Of a stretch of 64,000 nt of DNA, positions 34,155 through 43,666 are shown piece by piece. Numbering within the stretch: position 1 is the stretch's first letter; each line of letters starts with the position of its first letter. The stretch covers positions 45,064 through 109,063 of the forward strand of contig JAPORY010000065.1 in assembly GCA_026709985.1 (NCBI GenBank), given 5' to 3'. The position numbers and the translations under genes are program-made. Source of the DNA: Aestuariivita sp. (GTDB lineage: Bacteria; Pseudomonadota; Alphaproteobacteria; Rhodobacterales; Rhodobacteraceae). The notes beneath the pieces are model-generated. The model ran no database searches and was not told the DNA's origin. It saw nothing but the letters and a program-made list of their open reading frames with translations.

Positions 34155-35389
34155 TAACTATCCTCGGCCTTGATGCGACGCACATCCCACGAAAACTCGC
34201 CGGGCGTGGTTTCGGTGGCGAGTTCCAGCACAATGGGATCAGCATCAGAGTCCGGACGCGCGAGTTCTACGGCCGTCGCAGTCACTTTGGTGAGTTCCCA
34301 GCCATCTTGGACTTCATCGCCGACACGATAGGTTTTTGGCGGATCTAACACCGGTTGCCAGCGAATAGCCGCAGAATCGTCGGCGGCAGCGCCAGGCACC
34401 GGTAAGCCCACCTCATGGCTGAATTGCAGCATCACTTGCCATTCGCCCGCCGGATTGCGAATCACATGCACCACCGACCATTCTTCGGCGCGAATAAGCA
34501 CTTCAGCCGCTGACACTGGTATGAGTTCTGTCTCATCGATGGGGAGCGGGTCCGCAAGGACCACCGGGACGGTCGTGAGCGGAATGGGAGCCTCAGCGGC
34601 GGGCGGGACCGCAAGGAGATCAGTTTCAACGGCGCGGGGCGGTGCTGCGACCGGTTCGACCTCAATGGCCGCCGTTGCCGGGATAACATCAGCCGCAGCG
34701 GCAACCGCCGTTTCGGTATCACTCTCATCACCGGCGGGAGCGGCTTGCGCGTCGCGTAACTTGCTTTCGGCGGCAACGAGCTGCTCGCGCAAACGAGCGA
34801 GATTAGCCGCCGTCTCCGGCAGCTCCGGACCGCTTTCTAAGCGGGCGATACGGCTACGCAGCCCCGCAACTTCCGCCCGCACCGCTTGGATCGGCGCCGG
34901 GATTGCCGACTCAGTCGTTGTCGGCACCGCTCTGGCGAGCCGCAGCGACGTGTCCAGTTCGGCTTGCGCCGCGAGAAACTTCGCCATGGCCTCCGCTCGT
35001 TCGGTGCAGAGGGCTAAGACCTCCCGCTCAACCGCGGCGGCTTCTAAAGGAAGCATTTCGGTCCAAGCGTCTCGCAACAGTTCGGCCGGGCAATCGCCCA
35101 AAGTCGTGCGCAGATCGGCAGGGGTCTTATCCGCGATCATACTCGCACCCAGCGGCCGCACTTGCGCCGCAATCGGTGAGGTATTGGACAGCGCGAGGGC
35201 GAGGCCCAAACCGCCGACAATCACCATCCCGACGCGGCGAGAGCGGCGCTTTTGGATGAGTGTCAACAGCCGCAGCCACTGGCGCGAGGAGAGTGGCTTA
35301 AAATGGCCAGTGGGCGTCTCGGCATGACCATTGCGCGGGCGCGGGGCGGTCATGGGGCTGGCGGGAGAATTGGGTTGGGAAGGTTTCAT
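34154..35389 (-). CDS. pilP: PilP-like periplasmic pilus protein
   Basis: The 411-residue protein has one membrane helix (about 53-73). A coiled-coil region (about 105-215) and a Pro/Ala-rich linker follow. The C-terminal part ends in YRVGDEVQDGWELTKVTATAVEL, a GspC/PilP-type homology-region signature. PilP connects the platform with the secretin. Position immediately upstream of pilQ matches IncI order (O, P, Q). It is longer than R64 PilP (about 150 residues) because of the coiled coil. Confidence 0.65.
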   Translation of the reverse strand: MKPSQPNSPASPMTAPRPRNGHAETPTGHFKPLSSRQWLRLLTLIQKRRSRRVGMVIVGGLGLALALSNTSPIAAQVRPLGASMIADKTPADLRTTLGDCPAELLRDAWTEMLPLEAAAVEREVLALCTERAEAMAKFLAAQAELDTSLRLARAVPTTTESAIPAPIQAVRAEVAGLRSRIARLESGPELPETAANLARLREQLVAAESKLRDAQAAPAGDESDTETAVAAAADVIPATAAIEVEPVAAPPRAVETDLLAVPPAAEAPIPLTTVPVVLADPLPIDETELIPVSAAEVLIRAEEWSVVHVIRNPAGEWQVMLQFSHEVGLPVPGAAADDSAAIRWQPVLDPPKTYRVGDEVQDGWELTKVTATAVELARPDSDADPIVLELATETTPGEFSWDVRRIKAEDS

Positions 35390-35397
35390 CGCCGGTC

Positions 35398-36126
35398 CTA
35401 TTCAATCGGAGCCAGTGCCGCTTGCACGTGTTGCCAGTCGACATCTCTTGAACTGCCGTCGGGATACGTGATCGTCAGCGCGTGACCGCGACTTTCCCAA
35501 AGCGTCGCACGTTCCGGAGCATCGGGGCGCTGCACCACTCCGCTGTGTTGACCGAGAGGTGGTGGTAAGAACCGACTATTAGCGGGCAGACCAGCTACCG
35601 TCTCGGCAAGCGGGACTTGCAAGAGGTGATCGTGAAAGCGTGCGAGATAATGGCGGTCGAACCCAAGTTGCTGCACATTCAGGATGCTTTGTGTTGCGAG
35701 CAGGGTTGTTCCTCCTAGCACAAAATACAGTTTATCACCGTCACGGTGCAGCAGCGCTCGGTGCGACACACCTTCATCGGTGAGCCGCCAGAAGACAGCT
35801 AGTGGCGAGTAGAAAATGCCGCGCAAATTGCGGCCAGCGAAACGAAGTGAGATAAGATGTCCGCTGGTGCGGACCAGCTGTTGCTCCAAGCCATCAAGCC
35901 ATGCCGTTTGTGCCGTATAGTCAGTCGACGCGGCCGCCTGATGGGGGAGGGCCGTTAGAGCAACGGCGACAGCCGCCGCTGCGACCACCTCGCTAAATCC
36001 TTGGCGCGGACGCCCCCACGCCAGCAGAGGGGCACATGTCGCGTCACACAACACCGGCCGTAATTTCGCCGGAGGGCGGGAGGGATTACTTGTCTCCAGC
36101 ACGACTAACTCCTGATGCCGCGCCAT
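35398..36126 (-). CDS. Hypothetical secreted protein (TraV/DsbC-like size) in pilus operon
   Basis: About 242 residues with a late hydrophobic signal (EVVAAAAVAVALTALPHQAAAS, about 45-66). The remainder has no membrane segment. Blocks such as FYSPLAVFWRLTDEGVSHRALLHRDGDKLYFVLGG are not recognised. Two Cys lie before the signal. It overlaps the upstream secreted-protein gene by 41 bp and lies 8 bp before pilP, so it is probably a periplasmic accessory factor of the pilus. No family is assigned. Confidence 0.55.
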   Translation of the reverse strand: MARHQELVVLETSNPSRPPAKLRPVLCDATCAPLLAWGRPRQGFSEVVAAAAVAVALTALPHQAAASTDYTAQTAWLDGLEQQLVRTSGHLISLRFAGRNLRGIFYSPLAVFWRLTDEGVSHRALLHRDGDKLYFVLGGTTLLATQSILNVQQLGFDRHYLARFHDHLLQVPLAETVAGLPANSRFLPPPLGQHSGVVQRPDAPERATLWESRGHALTITYPDGSSRDVDWQHVQAALAPIE

Positions 36127-36907
36127 CCGCGCCACGAGTATTTGAGGATTGTATGGTTGGCGTCAGAAATTCGTGCGCCGGCGACTTGATCAAGTCGGGA
36201 CGCAAGATGCGATCGCCGGGATGCTGTGCGACCAGTTCTGGATACGTCCACGCAGTTTGTGCTTCGTTAATTTTGCTGCCCAACTCAGCTGCCGCCGGAA
36301 AACCCGGACACATTTCATAGACGACGCGCGGGATATGGCGTTGGAAATGGCCGAAAGCTTGATCTCTATAACGTTGCCCACGGGTAGTTTGTTTGTTGGA
36401 GTAAGTTACAAAGGCACCGGTTTGACCGTCGTAAAGATAGATAACCAAGCCCCGAATGTCGGCTCGCGTGTGGCGGATGATGCCGTGATAGAGCCTACCA
36501 TCATGCTCAATCGTTCCCACCGGAAATAGCCGTCCCCTCTTATATGTGTGGGAACTCGCACGAAGTTCTTCCTCAGTGCCAAACCGTGGATAACACAAAT
36601 GTACGTCGGCGTTCGCCAGATAGACACTTATTGCCGCAACGCGGTCAGGATTGCGGTAAAGCGTATTAAATTGAACTAGGATCAGCGGGCCTTCTTCCTC
36701 CAAGAGGCGGCGGTAATCCTCAGCGCGGAGATTGCCTGGGGGGTGGCGGGGGTGGGTTGGACTGCTCAACGCCTCTTTTGTCAGTGTGAGTTTTGCTTCT
36801 GCAACCGAACTCGGAACAACACCAAGCTCGGGATGAGCATCCACCGCACCGACGAGTGCTACGCTGATAGTTAACGCAAGCGCGGGTATTGTCTTACATC
36901 TGGTCAT
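36086..36907 (-). CDS. Hypothetical secreted protein in pilus operon
   Basis: The 273-residue protein has a signal peptide (IPALALTISVALVGAVDA). The mature part has no membrane helix; blocks include YRRLLEEEGPLILVQFNTLYRN, LFPVGTIEHDGRLYHGIIRHTRADIRGLVIYLYDGQTG and QRHIPRVVYEMCPGFPAA. I do not recognise the family. GGGGAACC lies upstream of the ATG. It is between the CFI-box protein and the other secreted unknown, all in the pilus operon. Confidence 0.6.
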   Translation of the reverse strand: MTRCKTIPALALTISVALVGAVDAHPELGVVPSSVAEAKLTLTKEALSSPTHPRHPPGNLRAEDYRRLLEEEGPLILVQFNTLYRNPDRVAAISVYLANADVHLCYPRFGTEEELRASSHTYKRGRLFPVGTIEHDGRLYHGIIRHTRADIRGLVIYLYDGQTGAFVTYSNKQTTRGQRYRDQAFGHFQRHIPRVVYEMCPGFPAAAELGSKINEAQTAWTYPELVAQHPGDRILRPDLIKSPAHEFLTPTIQSSNTRGADGAASGVSRAGDK

Positions 36908-36931
36908 TTTGGTTCCCCTTTTTCAACGCGG

Positions 36932-39340
36932 TTAGAGGTCGCTAGGCAGCAACGCCTTCTGCTCTGCAACCAGTTCTGGCAACCAATTTACCACCAGTTG
37001 GTTCACCATGCGGTGGTATACTTGCCATGTGAGTTCGGGCTTGCCCGCACGATATAAGTTCGCACCCATTGCCGCGAGGGCTGCTATTCTTTCCCACTCC
37101 GGATGTTCAGGCGGAATCGCGGCAATAATCTGTGGCGCGATTTGGTAGTACATATCCGCCACCACGCGACCCTTGTCTCGCTGCAGAAGCCATTCATCAC
37201 GCCAATCTTGGGACGCAACTAACAACTGCCGATCCAGAGAGTCGTAACCTAACTCGGTGAGAGCGGTGACAATGAAACACGGGCCGCCACCGCCGTCGTC
37301 AGAACTATCGTCAGAATCTCCACCATAGCCACTGGTATCAACGCCATCGTTAACACTGCTCCCTTCGTCCACGTCGCTACCGACTGGACCGCTGCTATAC
37401 CCGTGCTCTCCTACAGTCCCGTCCGTCGAGTCGGTGACACCATCACCATTACGATCATAGCTGCCAGTCTGCCCGCCTTCCCCTTCGCCGCCGCCATTAC
37501 CGCCGTCGGTGTTGCTGCAAACCAGATAATTCGGATTGTACTCCCCACCGCAGTCAGGGGCGCAGGTATTGGTCGTCACCGCCCAGTTGCTCACCAACTG
37601 GACTTCATCCCACCCCGATGTCGAACCGCCGTCATATAGACTGGCAGCGTCCGCAACGCTGGCACTATCGGGAAGTGCGCGGTTCCAAGCCGATTTGTTC
37701 TCGCCATCAGACACCGCCCAATCGCGGTTCTGCCAGCGCAAAGTGCGGGACTCGATAATCTCGCCGGTATGATTGGCCGGACATAGCTGCTCACGCGTCT
37801 CCGTCCCAGTAACCCAATCAAGGGCAAAGCAATCATCGTCAATATGACGAACTTCAACCTCGTCAATCGGCCAACCCGCCGGATACCGCACGGTTTGGCG
37901 ATACAAGTACCGATCCCCGTAACTAAACCGAGCCCCGTGTTCTCCGGTGCAACTCGGAATAGTATCGTTGATCTCCTCACGGTCGGGAATATCAGGCGCA
38001 TCAGGCGCCGCAACATCCCCAGCGGCACAGAATAAACTGGTTTCTTCCCAAATCGGATGCGGAGCCCCCGCCGCGGCGATAATGCCTAATTCGCCATTGC
38101 CCGGTCCCACGGGAACCAAATCAACGCGATACGGATCCAGTGGGTCGTTCTGCACTTCCCTAAAACGATAAGTGCGGACATGTTTACCTTCAACCGCCTG
38201 CTCAGCCAACGTCGCTGGACAGTCGGATGTCCGCACCACATCAAGGGTGCGAGGCTCGCGGCAACTACTGCCAATCATGAATAACCCATCCTCATCGGTG
38301 GTTACTGATGGTAGGCCATTCAAACCAATCAATGCCTCACCGCGCTGCGCGTGATCAGAACCATCCTCGTTGATCGCCCTCTCAGGCACAATATAGACTT
38401 GGTTCTGTCGTTGCCACATTAACCGTCGGGAACCGATCTCATCGGCATTGGTGCACGGCTGCGTCACGCGCCCCTCTTGGCGGCGTTGCGACAGCCCAAA
38501 CGACATCGCTAAGGCGTCAACAGGCACCGCCGCAGTAATACACGCCTGTATCGTCGGATCGCTCGAAATTGCCCGCGCCGAACCATCCGCTTGCTTTAAG
38601 AGATGTGCCGCGGTCACCACGCCCGGAATCTTATCGGCAAACGAGTTCGGACCGCCATCACGCTCTAGCCACACGCGAACCGCCCGTTGCACCATCTCCG
38701 GTTCCCAACGGTCGCGTACCCGCGTCGGATCCAGCCACACCACCAGAACTGCCGTGCCGCCAATCGACCCACAGGCTCGCGCACGCACTGCGTCGCGCCA
38801 GTCGGTGGGGATCGTGCTGTTTGCTAAAACGCCACCGGCCCACAACCGCGTCGCATAACCAAGAGTGGCGAAGGTATTATCAATCGCCGTGAGTACCGTG
38901 CCGTCCGTATAGCGCCAAGCGGCGACATCGGTATTGGTTTGCAGATAGGCGGTCAGGTGCTGCCAAACGGGCGGCGGTACCACATTCAGGGCGATCCGCA
39001 GTTGGTCTCGCGTTGCGCGCACCACATTCGCGTAATTCAAAGCCATCGACCGATCCGCCTCACACGCAGCCTTCGCCGAACCATCATCACCAAGGATCAA
39101 TTTGCCATCAGCATTCACCCGCGGCTTTTCACAATCAATACCTAACGCGCGATCTTGTGCGGATGTCGCTAGTGGTGCCAAGAGCAGCAAGAGCAGAGCC
39201 AAAGCGGCACCAATAACGGTGCGCGAGCGCGGCGAGAGTCCTTGTGGCAGCTGTGCCGTGGGCTTCGTCAGCAGCCGCGCAGCAAAGTTCTCCGGAGAGC
39301 GCTGGTGCCAGCCGCGGCCCATCATGATTGTCCACTTCAT
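36932..39340 (-). CDS. Large exported protein with C-terminal CFI-box domain
   Basis: The 802-residue protein has a signal/anchor segment (TVIGAALALLLLLLAPLATSAQ). The body contains many Cys, suggesting an extracytoplasmic fold. At about 630-700 is a Gly/Asp/Ser-rich linker, then GGGGPCFIVTALTELGYDSLDRQ, RDEWLL, KGRVVADMYYQIAPQI: this matches the CFI-box domain (usual CFIATA, LR-FRD, GR--V--YY--SP), seen at the C-terminus of some exported bacterial proteins. The molecular role of the box is unknown. The ATG overlaps the pilO stop as ATGA. It replaces nothing in the IncI pil order, so it is an addition to the system. Confidence 0.65.
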   Translation of the reverse strand: MKWTIMMGRGWHQRSPENFAARLLTKPTAQLPQGLSPRSRTVIGAALALLLLLLAPLATSAQDRALGIDCEKPRVNADGKLILGDDGSAKAACEADRSMALNYANVVRATRDQLRIALNVVPPPVWQHLTAYLQTNTDVAAWRYTDGTVLTAIDNTFATLGYATRLWAGGVLANSTIPTDWRDAVRARACGSIGGTAVLVVWLDPTRVRDRWEPEMVQRAVRVWLERDGGPNSFADKIPGVVTAAHLLKQADGSARAISSDPTIQACITAAVPVDALAMSFGLSQRRQEGRVTQPCTNADEIGSRRLMWQRQNQVYIVPERAINEDGSDHAQRGEALIGLNGLPSVTTDEDGLFMIGSSCREPRTLDVVRTSDCPATLAEQAVEGKHVRTYRFREVQNDPLDPYRVDLVPVGPGNGELGIIAAAGAPHPIWEETSLFCAAGDVAAPDAPDIPDREEINDTIPSCTGEHGARFSYGDRYLYRQTVRYPAGWPIDEVEVRHIDDDCFALDWVTGTETREQLCPANHTGEIIESRTLRWQNRDWAVSDGENKSAWNRALPDSASVADAASLYDGGSTSGWDEVQLVSNWAVTTNTCAPDCGGEYNPNYLVCSNTDGGNGGGEGEGGQTGSYDRNGDGVTDSTDGTVGEHGYSSGPVGSDVDEGSSVNDGVDTSGYGGDSDDSSDDGGGGPCFIVTALTELGYDSLDRQLLVASQDWRDEWLLQRDKGRVVADMYYQIAPQIIAAIPPEHPEWERIAALAAMGANLYRAGKPELTWQVYHRMVNQLVVNWLPELVAEQKALLPSDL

Positions 39341-41010
39341 CCGTTGGTCTCCAATTCGGTAAACATGGTTGCCGGCAGGGTTCGGGTCGCAATCGGCTCA
39401 AGGATCAACTCACCGGGATGCTCAATGCGGACTGGCGCCAACGCCCCGATTAAACCAGCGCGTTCTAAAGCCGTGGTAGGTCGCGTATCGCTGGTAATAA
39501 TGAATTGTTCGTTCTTAAGTAAGACCGCGTTTGGCGTATCGAGCCACAAGGTCGCGAGCTGGGCTCGCAAATTTTGCCAATCAAGCGAACCGTCGGGCAA
39601 AGACGCCATTGCCGGGTCCGACGGATCGGTAGGGTCACCAGATTCACCAGCTGTCGCCTTGGTAAGCGGAATATCCGCCTGCCGCCAAAGCGTCAGTCGC
39701 CCCCTATCCTGTGTATTTAACTCAACCTGATGATCCCAGCGAGCAATCACCTGATTCGCCGCCGCCACCGCCATCACCTGATTGCGCCCTGGCGTCGGCA
39801 CAAACTCTTGCCAAATCATCATCGGCTGCGTTGGGCGCGGATCCCCTGCTCCACGAGCCGCCACACCGTCGGTGCCGATGGGAGTTACTGGTGCATTGTG
39901 CATAAACGCGAGACGGGACGGTAAATGGGTCGGCAGCGCACAGCCGCTCGTCACGACTTCCCAGCCAATAATGCGCGGCCACCAACTCGCTAAGCTCACT
40001 TCACAGTTCGCGGCAAAACCGCCGCGCTCCGGCATGACGGTTACATAATCAATCGGCGGCGGTGGGGCCGGCGTAAAATAGGCCTGCGCTAGCGGCACTA
40101 ATACCACAGCGACAACCATACTGGCCGCCGCCAACAGCCCAACACCGCCAGCGAGCCGCGGTGAAATCTGCCACGGGGTCGCAAAGCGCTGTCCGTCACT
40201 CGTCGATGCCAACGGCACATCATGCAACGGGATGTTGCGGGCAACGTGGCTAAAGCCGGTAATCATGGGCCCGCGGTGGGTGTCGGCCGCGTCCATCGCT
40301 GGTCTCGTGGGCAGCCACCGAACCGCTAACCCTGCAATCTCTACAATCTCTAAATGTGCCTGTAACGCCGCCAAACATTCATCGGCAGTGTCGAAGATTT
40401 GCTCAGTACCTGGTCGTGGTACCACCTTTGCTGTCGCCTCACTATTGAACGGCTTCTCAATATCGGCTATCGCCAGCCACACAAGCGGGCGGCCATCAGC
40501 GTTGGGTACCTCGGCGATAAATGCCCACGGGCCTTCACAAGTGACAACCGTTTGCTGCAAAGAATTTGCAAGTGAGAGCAACAGCGAGCCGACCGGTTTT
40601 TGGCTCGCCGCGACGGCAGGCGCCACCGCTATCGTCGCCCGCCGACCATGTTGGCGAACGATCATGTGGTTTGCTTGACTGATACGAAGATATTCCGTGC
40701 TCGGCGCGATCTCCCAGTGCAGCCCCGCGAGTAACTTACAGCCGTCCGGTGCCGTCAGGAAAGGGTAACCGCTCCCGACTGACGGCACCGTGGCGGGCGT
40801 ACTGCTCGCCGCTTCTTCTCTCGGGGGAGAGACGTGATCGCGGCGCAAGGAAGGCAACGGCAATTGGTTCCAGTAGGCTCGCAATCGTTCCGTTGCCAGA
40901 GCCGTCATTGTTCTCTCCGAAACGGCTCGTCTCGTAGCGCGGTCATCGGCATCGGGCTGTAACCACGCATCTGTTCGTATAGCTCTTAAGGGTGCTTGGG
41001 AGTCGCTCAT
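39337..41010 (-). CDS. pilO: PilO-like type IVb pilus biogenesis protein
   Basis: The 557-residue protein has a cytoplasmic N-terminal half with a PilO-like domain (GYPFLTAPDGCKLLAGLHWEIAP, ATIAVAPAVAASQKPVGSLLLSL, TCEGPWAFIAEV). One membrane helix (about 290-312) and a periplasmic C-terminal half with two Cys follow. It lies between pilN and the CFI-box gene in IncI order. PilO is an inner-membrane component that links the secretin to the motor. Start overlaps the pilN stop as ATGA. Confidence 0.75.
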   Translation of the reverse strand: MSDSQAPLRAIRTDAWLQPDADDRATRRAVSERTMTALATERLRAYWNQLPLPSLRRDHVSPPREEAASSTPATVPSVGSGYPFLTAPDGCKLLAGLHWEIAPSTEYLRISQANHMIVRQHGRRATIAVAPAVAASQKPVGSLLLSLANSLQQTVVTCEGPWAFIAEVPNADGRPLVWLAIADIEKPFNSEATAKVVPRPGTEQIFDTADECLAALQAHLEIVEIAGLAVRWLPTRPAMDAADTHRGPMITGFSHVARNIPLHDVPLASTSDGQRFATPWQISPRLAGGVGLLAAASMVVAVVLVPLAQAYFTPAPPPPIDYVTVMPERGGFAANCEVSLASWWPRIIGWEVVTSGCALPTHLPSRLAFMHNAPVTPIGTDGVAARGAGDPRPTQPMMIWQEFVPTPGRNQVMAVAAANQVIARWDHQVELNTQDRGRLTLWRQADIPLTKATAGESGDPTDPSDPAMASLPDGSLDWQNLRAQLATLWLDTPNAVLLKNEQFIITSDTRPTTALERAGLIGALAPVRIEHPGELILEPIATRTLPATMFTELETNG

Positions 41011-42527
41011 GCGCGATCCTCGCGATCAGCAATCAAGGTCGGGCGCACCATCACGACAATGCGTACCTTGCGATACTCCGCCTCAGTCTGGCCGCCGAGG
41101 CCAATCCGACGCAATATGTTGGTGCCGGAGTCCGCACGGGAGGCCGCCGTCTGATCATACCCCGAAATCACCAATGTCTCACCCGGCGAGAGGACCGTCT
41201 GGTTGCGGATCTCACGGTTTTCGACCGTCGGTGCCTGAATGAGGTTACCAGTGCGGGCCGAGACATCGGGATCAAACCCTTGAAATGCCCGTTGCGTCAC
41301 CTTGAGCGCTAACTGGATGCGGCGTTCTTCAATCAGACGCGGCAGCGTGACTAATGATAATCCCGTAGTGAGATCGGCGATCTCATAAGTAATCCGGCCT
41401 TCGTCAACATCGCTATCTCCCCGCTCGATCTCCACGCTTCTGATAAAGGCGCGTTCGGTCGTCATCGTAATCGGCGTCACGACGCCCGACTGTGCGACCG
41501 AGGAGGCGAGGCGATAATCCACCACGGCGCTATCTCGTGCTAGCGCTTCAAAACTCACCGCATCGTTGCCGGAAATGATTTGCACGCCGTCGGTTACGAC
41601 TCCCGCCGTCGGCGAAAAGCCAAACCGACCGCCAATGCGGTTGGGAAGATTGTTGCGGGTGCCCGCCGTCGCATTAAAGATCAAGCCCGAGCCAAACGTG
41701 TCGGCCTTATCAGAATCAATGAAGTAAATCGCGACATCAAGCCCAATGCGGGTATTCGCGGTCGCAACAACGTCGTCTAATACGGCGCGGACAGCTTTGT
41801 GTACCGACGGCGGGCCAAAAACATCAACCCGACCCATTTCCGGTGCGAGCGTGACTTGTGCGGGCGGCGGCGCAAGCGACGTTAGCCTCGCCTCCAGATC
41901 CGCCCACCCGTCGAGGGTGCGTGAGGACGCCACTTCAGCCCCGGACTCGTCACTGAAGGTATCTTCGAACGAAGTGGTGCCGAAGGGTAAGGCCACGCGC
42001 CAAGTGGCGCGCTTCATGCGATCAATAATAATGCCCGTGCCGTCATATTCCCAGGCAATATCCATACGCGCCGACATACGATCAAGAAGTGCCGACAGCG
42101 CACCTTCATAGTTGACGGCCATCTTGGTGCCGATCGGCACCTCGACCACACTGTCCTCAAGGACATAGCGCGTGCGGATTTTAATCGGAATGTCGGTCGC
42201 CGCAGTAATCGCGTTCGCAATCGTGCGCACATCCGATTGACCTGATATTTTAATCGCGAGGCCTCGCGCCCCCTCCACCGCTCGCGGCAGAGGCTGGCCA
42301 GAAACTTCCCCGCGTTTGACCTGGACAGCCGCACCATAAAACGGCTTGTTTTCGTGATACACGCGGCCATCAAGTTGCGCCCGCAGGAGTTCGCGCTGCG
42401 CGGACGTGAGTTGCGCTCCTTCCTCAATGCCGAGATCGGTCGCCTTGCGGATGGCGGCGTCACAACCGACGAGCCCGCTTACCGCGAGTGATAGGGCTGT
42501 TGTTATAATAACGGGGGAGCGTTTCAT
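41007..42527 (-). CDS. pilN: PilN secretin lipoprotein (type IVb pilus)
   Basis: The 506-residue protein has a lipoprotein signal ending LVGC (Cys22). A STN-like region (AVNYEGALSALLDRMSARMDIAWEY), an N-domain and the secretin core follow: TRIGLDVAIYFIDSD, YRLASSVAQSGVVTPITMT, RNQTVLSPGETLVISGYDQ. It matches PilN/TcpC-type outer-membrane secretins through which the thin pilus emerges. The ATG overlaps the pilL stop as ATGA. Confidence 0.9.
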   Translation of the reverse strand: MKRSPVIITTALSLAVSGLVGCDAAIRKATDLGIEEGAQLTSAQRELLRAQLDGRVYHENKPFYGAAVQVKRGEVSGQPLPRAVEGARGLAIKISGQSDVRTIANAITAATDIPIKIRTRYVLEDSVVEVPIGTKMAVNYEGALSALLDRMSARMDIAWEYDGTGIIIDRMKRATWRVALPFGTTSFEDTFSDESGAEVASSRTLDGWADLEARLTSLAPPPAQVTLAPEMGRVDVFGPPSVHKAVRAVLDDVVATANTRIGLDVAIYFIDSDKADTFGSGLIFNATAGTRNNLPNRIGGRFGFSPTAGVVTDGVQIISGNDAVSFEALARDSAVVDYRLASSVAQSGVVTPITMTTERAFIRSVEIERGDSDVDEGRITYEIADLTTGLSLVTLPRLIEERRIQLALKVTQRAFQGFDPDVSARTGNLIQAPTVENREIRNQTVLSPGETLVISGYDQTAASRADSGTNILRRIGLGGQTEAEYRKVRIVVMVRPTLIADREDRA

Positions 42528-43666
42528 AGCGGCCCGCCTAAGCGCAGGACCGCATTCGGATAAATTCGCACCCGCGGCGGGGTCCCGTCATGCGCCATAC
42601 CCGCGATCAGTTCATCAACCGCATCTTCAAATTCGGCGCGGAGGCGAATCGGCACACTCAGTTGCCAAGCATCGGTGCTCGCAACAATCACGGTATAGCC
42701 AGCCTCTTTGCCCCAGCGCTTGATCACATCGGCCAAAAATTCGTCTTTCTTGGCCGTCCACAGCGGCAGAGTCGGCTTGGGTTTGACCACCGCGGTAGCT
42801 TTAGCCACCTTGCGATCCGCGCCGGCCGTTGGTACCGGTGGCGCGGCTTGTTGCTGAAGATCTCGCGGGCCAGCTGGTTGGCGGTCGGTCTTCGCGGCCG
42901 GGCGATTGCCACCAAAGATCCACCAGCCACGGCGGGGCTTTTTGGGTGGGGCGACCACGGGGTTGTCGCCAGTGGCAACTTGCGTACCCGCAGCGCAGGG
43001 TAACTTGATCGTTTGACCCACCTTGAGAGCCTCGGGCTTAAGGTTCGGATTAAGCCGGGCGATCTCCCGCCAGCGTTTGGAATTACCCAACTGCTGTTGC
43101 GCGATACGACTATAGGTATCGCCAGCGCGAATAATAAGCGTACAGGCGGGCAACCCCGAACCCGCCGGTACGCGGCCCACCGCCGAGGGAGGAGTCTGGC
43201 GGGTGGTGTCTGCTAATGGCGTCGTGGTAATCGTGTCAGTTGTTCTTGCCGCGAACTGCGGTGCCGTCTGTTGCTCAGCTGCCGCCGGGCGGGAGATCAC
43301 CGGCACATAGGTCTGCCAGTCGGGACAACGGATCAAATTGGCGATTGAGGATGGGGCGGGAACGGGTGGCAGTGCCGCACTCAAAGCGGGTGCTATGCCA
43401 ACTGCTACGGCAGTCGCAACGGCGACACTTAGGCCTCTGGTCAGGGCGGCAGCGCGGGCCCGAAAAAAAGGAGCTTGACAGAGGGGGGGAGTTCGAGAGT
43501 ACAAGAGCGTCCATGGTCTACCAAAACGCAATATATTCTCTGGCACCTCATCCCAACAGGCGCGGACGCGATCCCCGTCTAAATCGGCGCATGGGATTGC
43601 GGGATAGGCGGTTAGGGGACATACTCTCCGTGCGATGACAGACTGACTTATCCGCAAACATGCCAA
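42524..43666 (-). CDS. pilL: PilL-like protein: LysM and TcpQ-type C-terminal domain
   Basis: Up to 380 residues, depending on the start. A hydrophobic signal (ALTRGLSVAVATAVAVGIAPALSA) lies near residues 75-97. A LysM domain (IIRAGDTYSRIAQQQLG, LNPNLKPEALKVGQTIKLP) and a C-terminal TcpQ/PilL domain (FLADVIKRWGKEAGYTVIVASTDAW) follow. It should support the secretin at the wall. The start is uncertain: the frame has no ATG before the signal and opens with TTG at 43666, inside the methyltransferase gene. An ATG at 43514 sits in another frame, and tracts of seven A and seven G lie between it and the signal, so a one-base indel there would connect them. Confidence 0.75.
   Translation of the reverse strand: MACLRISQSVIARRVCPLTAYPAIPCADLDGDRVRACWDEVPENILRFGRPWTLLYSRTPPLCQAPFFRARAAALTRGLSVAVATAVAVGIAPALSAALPPVPAPSSIANLIRCPDWQTYVPVISRPAAAEQQTAPQFAARTTDTITTTPLADTTRQTPPSAVGRVPAGSGLPACTLIIRAGDTYSRIAQQQLGNSKRWREIARLNPNLKPEALKVGQTIKLPCAAGTQVATGDNPVVAPPKKPRRGWWIFGGNRPAAKTDRQPAGPRDLQQQAAPPVPTAGADRKVAKATAVVKPKPTLPLWTAKKDEFLADVIKRWGKEAGYTVIVASTDAWQLSVPIRLRAEFEDAVDELIAGMAHDGTPPRVRIYPNAVLRLGGPL

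Noticed and set aside
34455..35327. Rightward 290-codon Ser/Ala-rich open frame
   Set aside because: It is antisense to the PilP-like gene; its composition is what a GC-rich coding strand gives in reverse.
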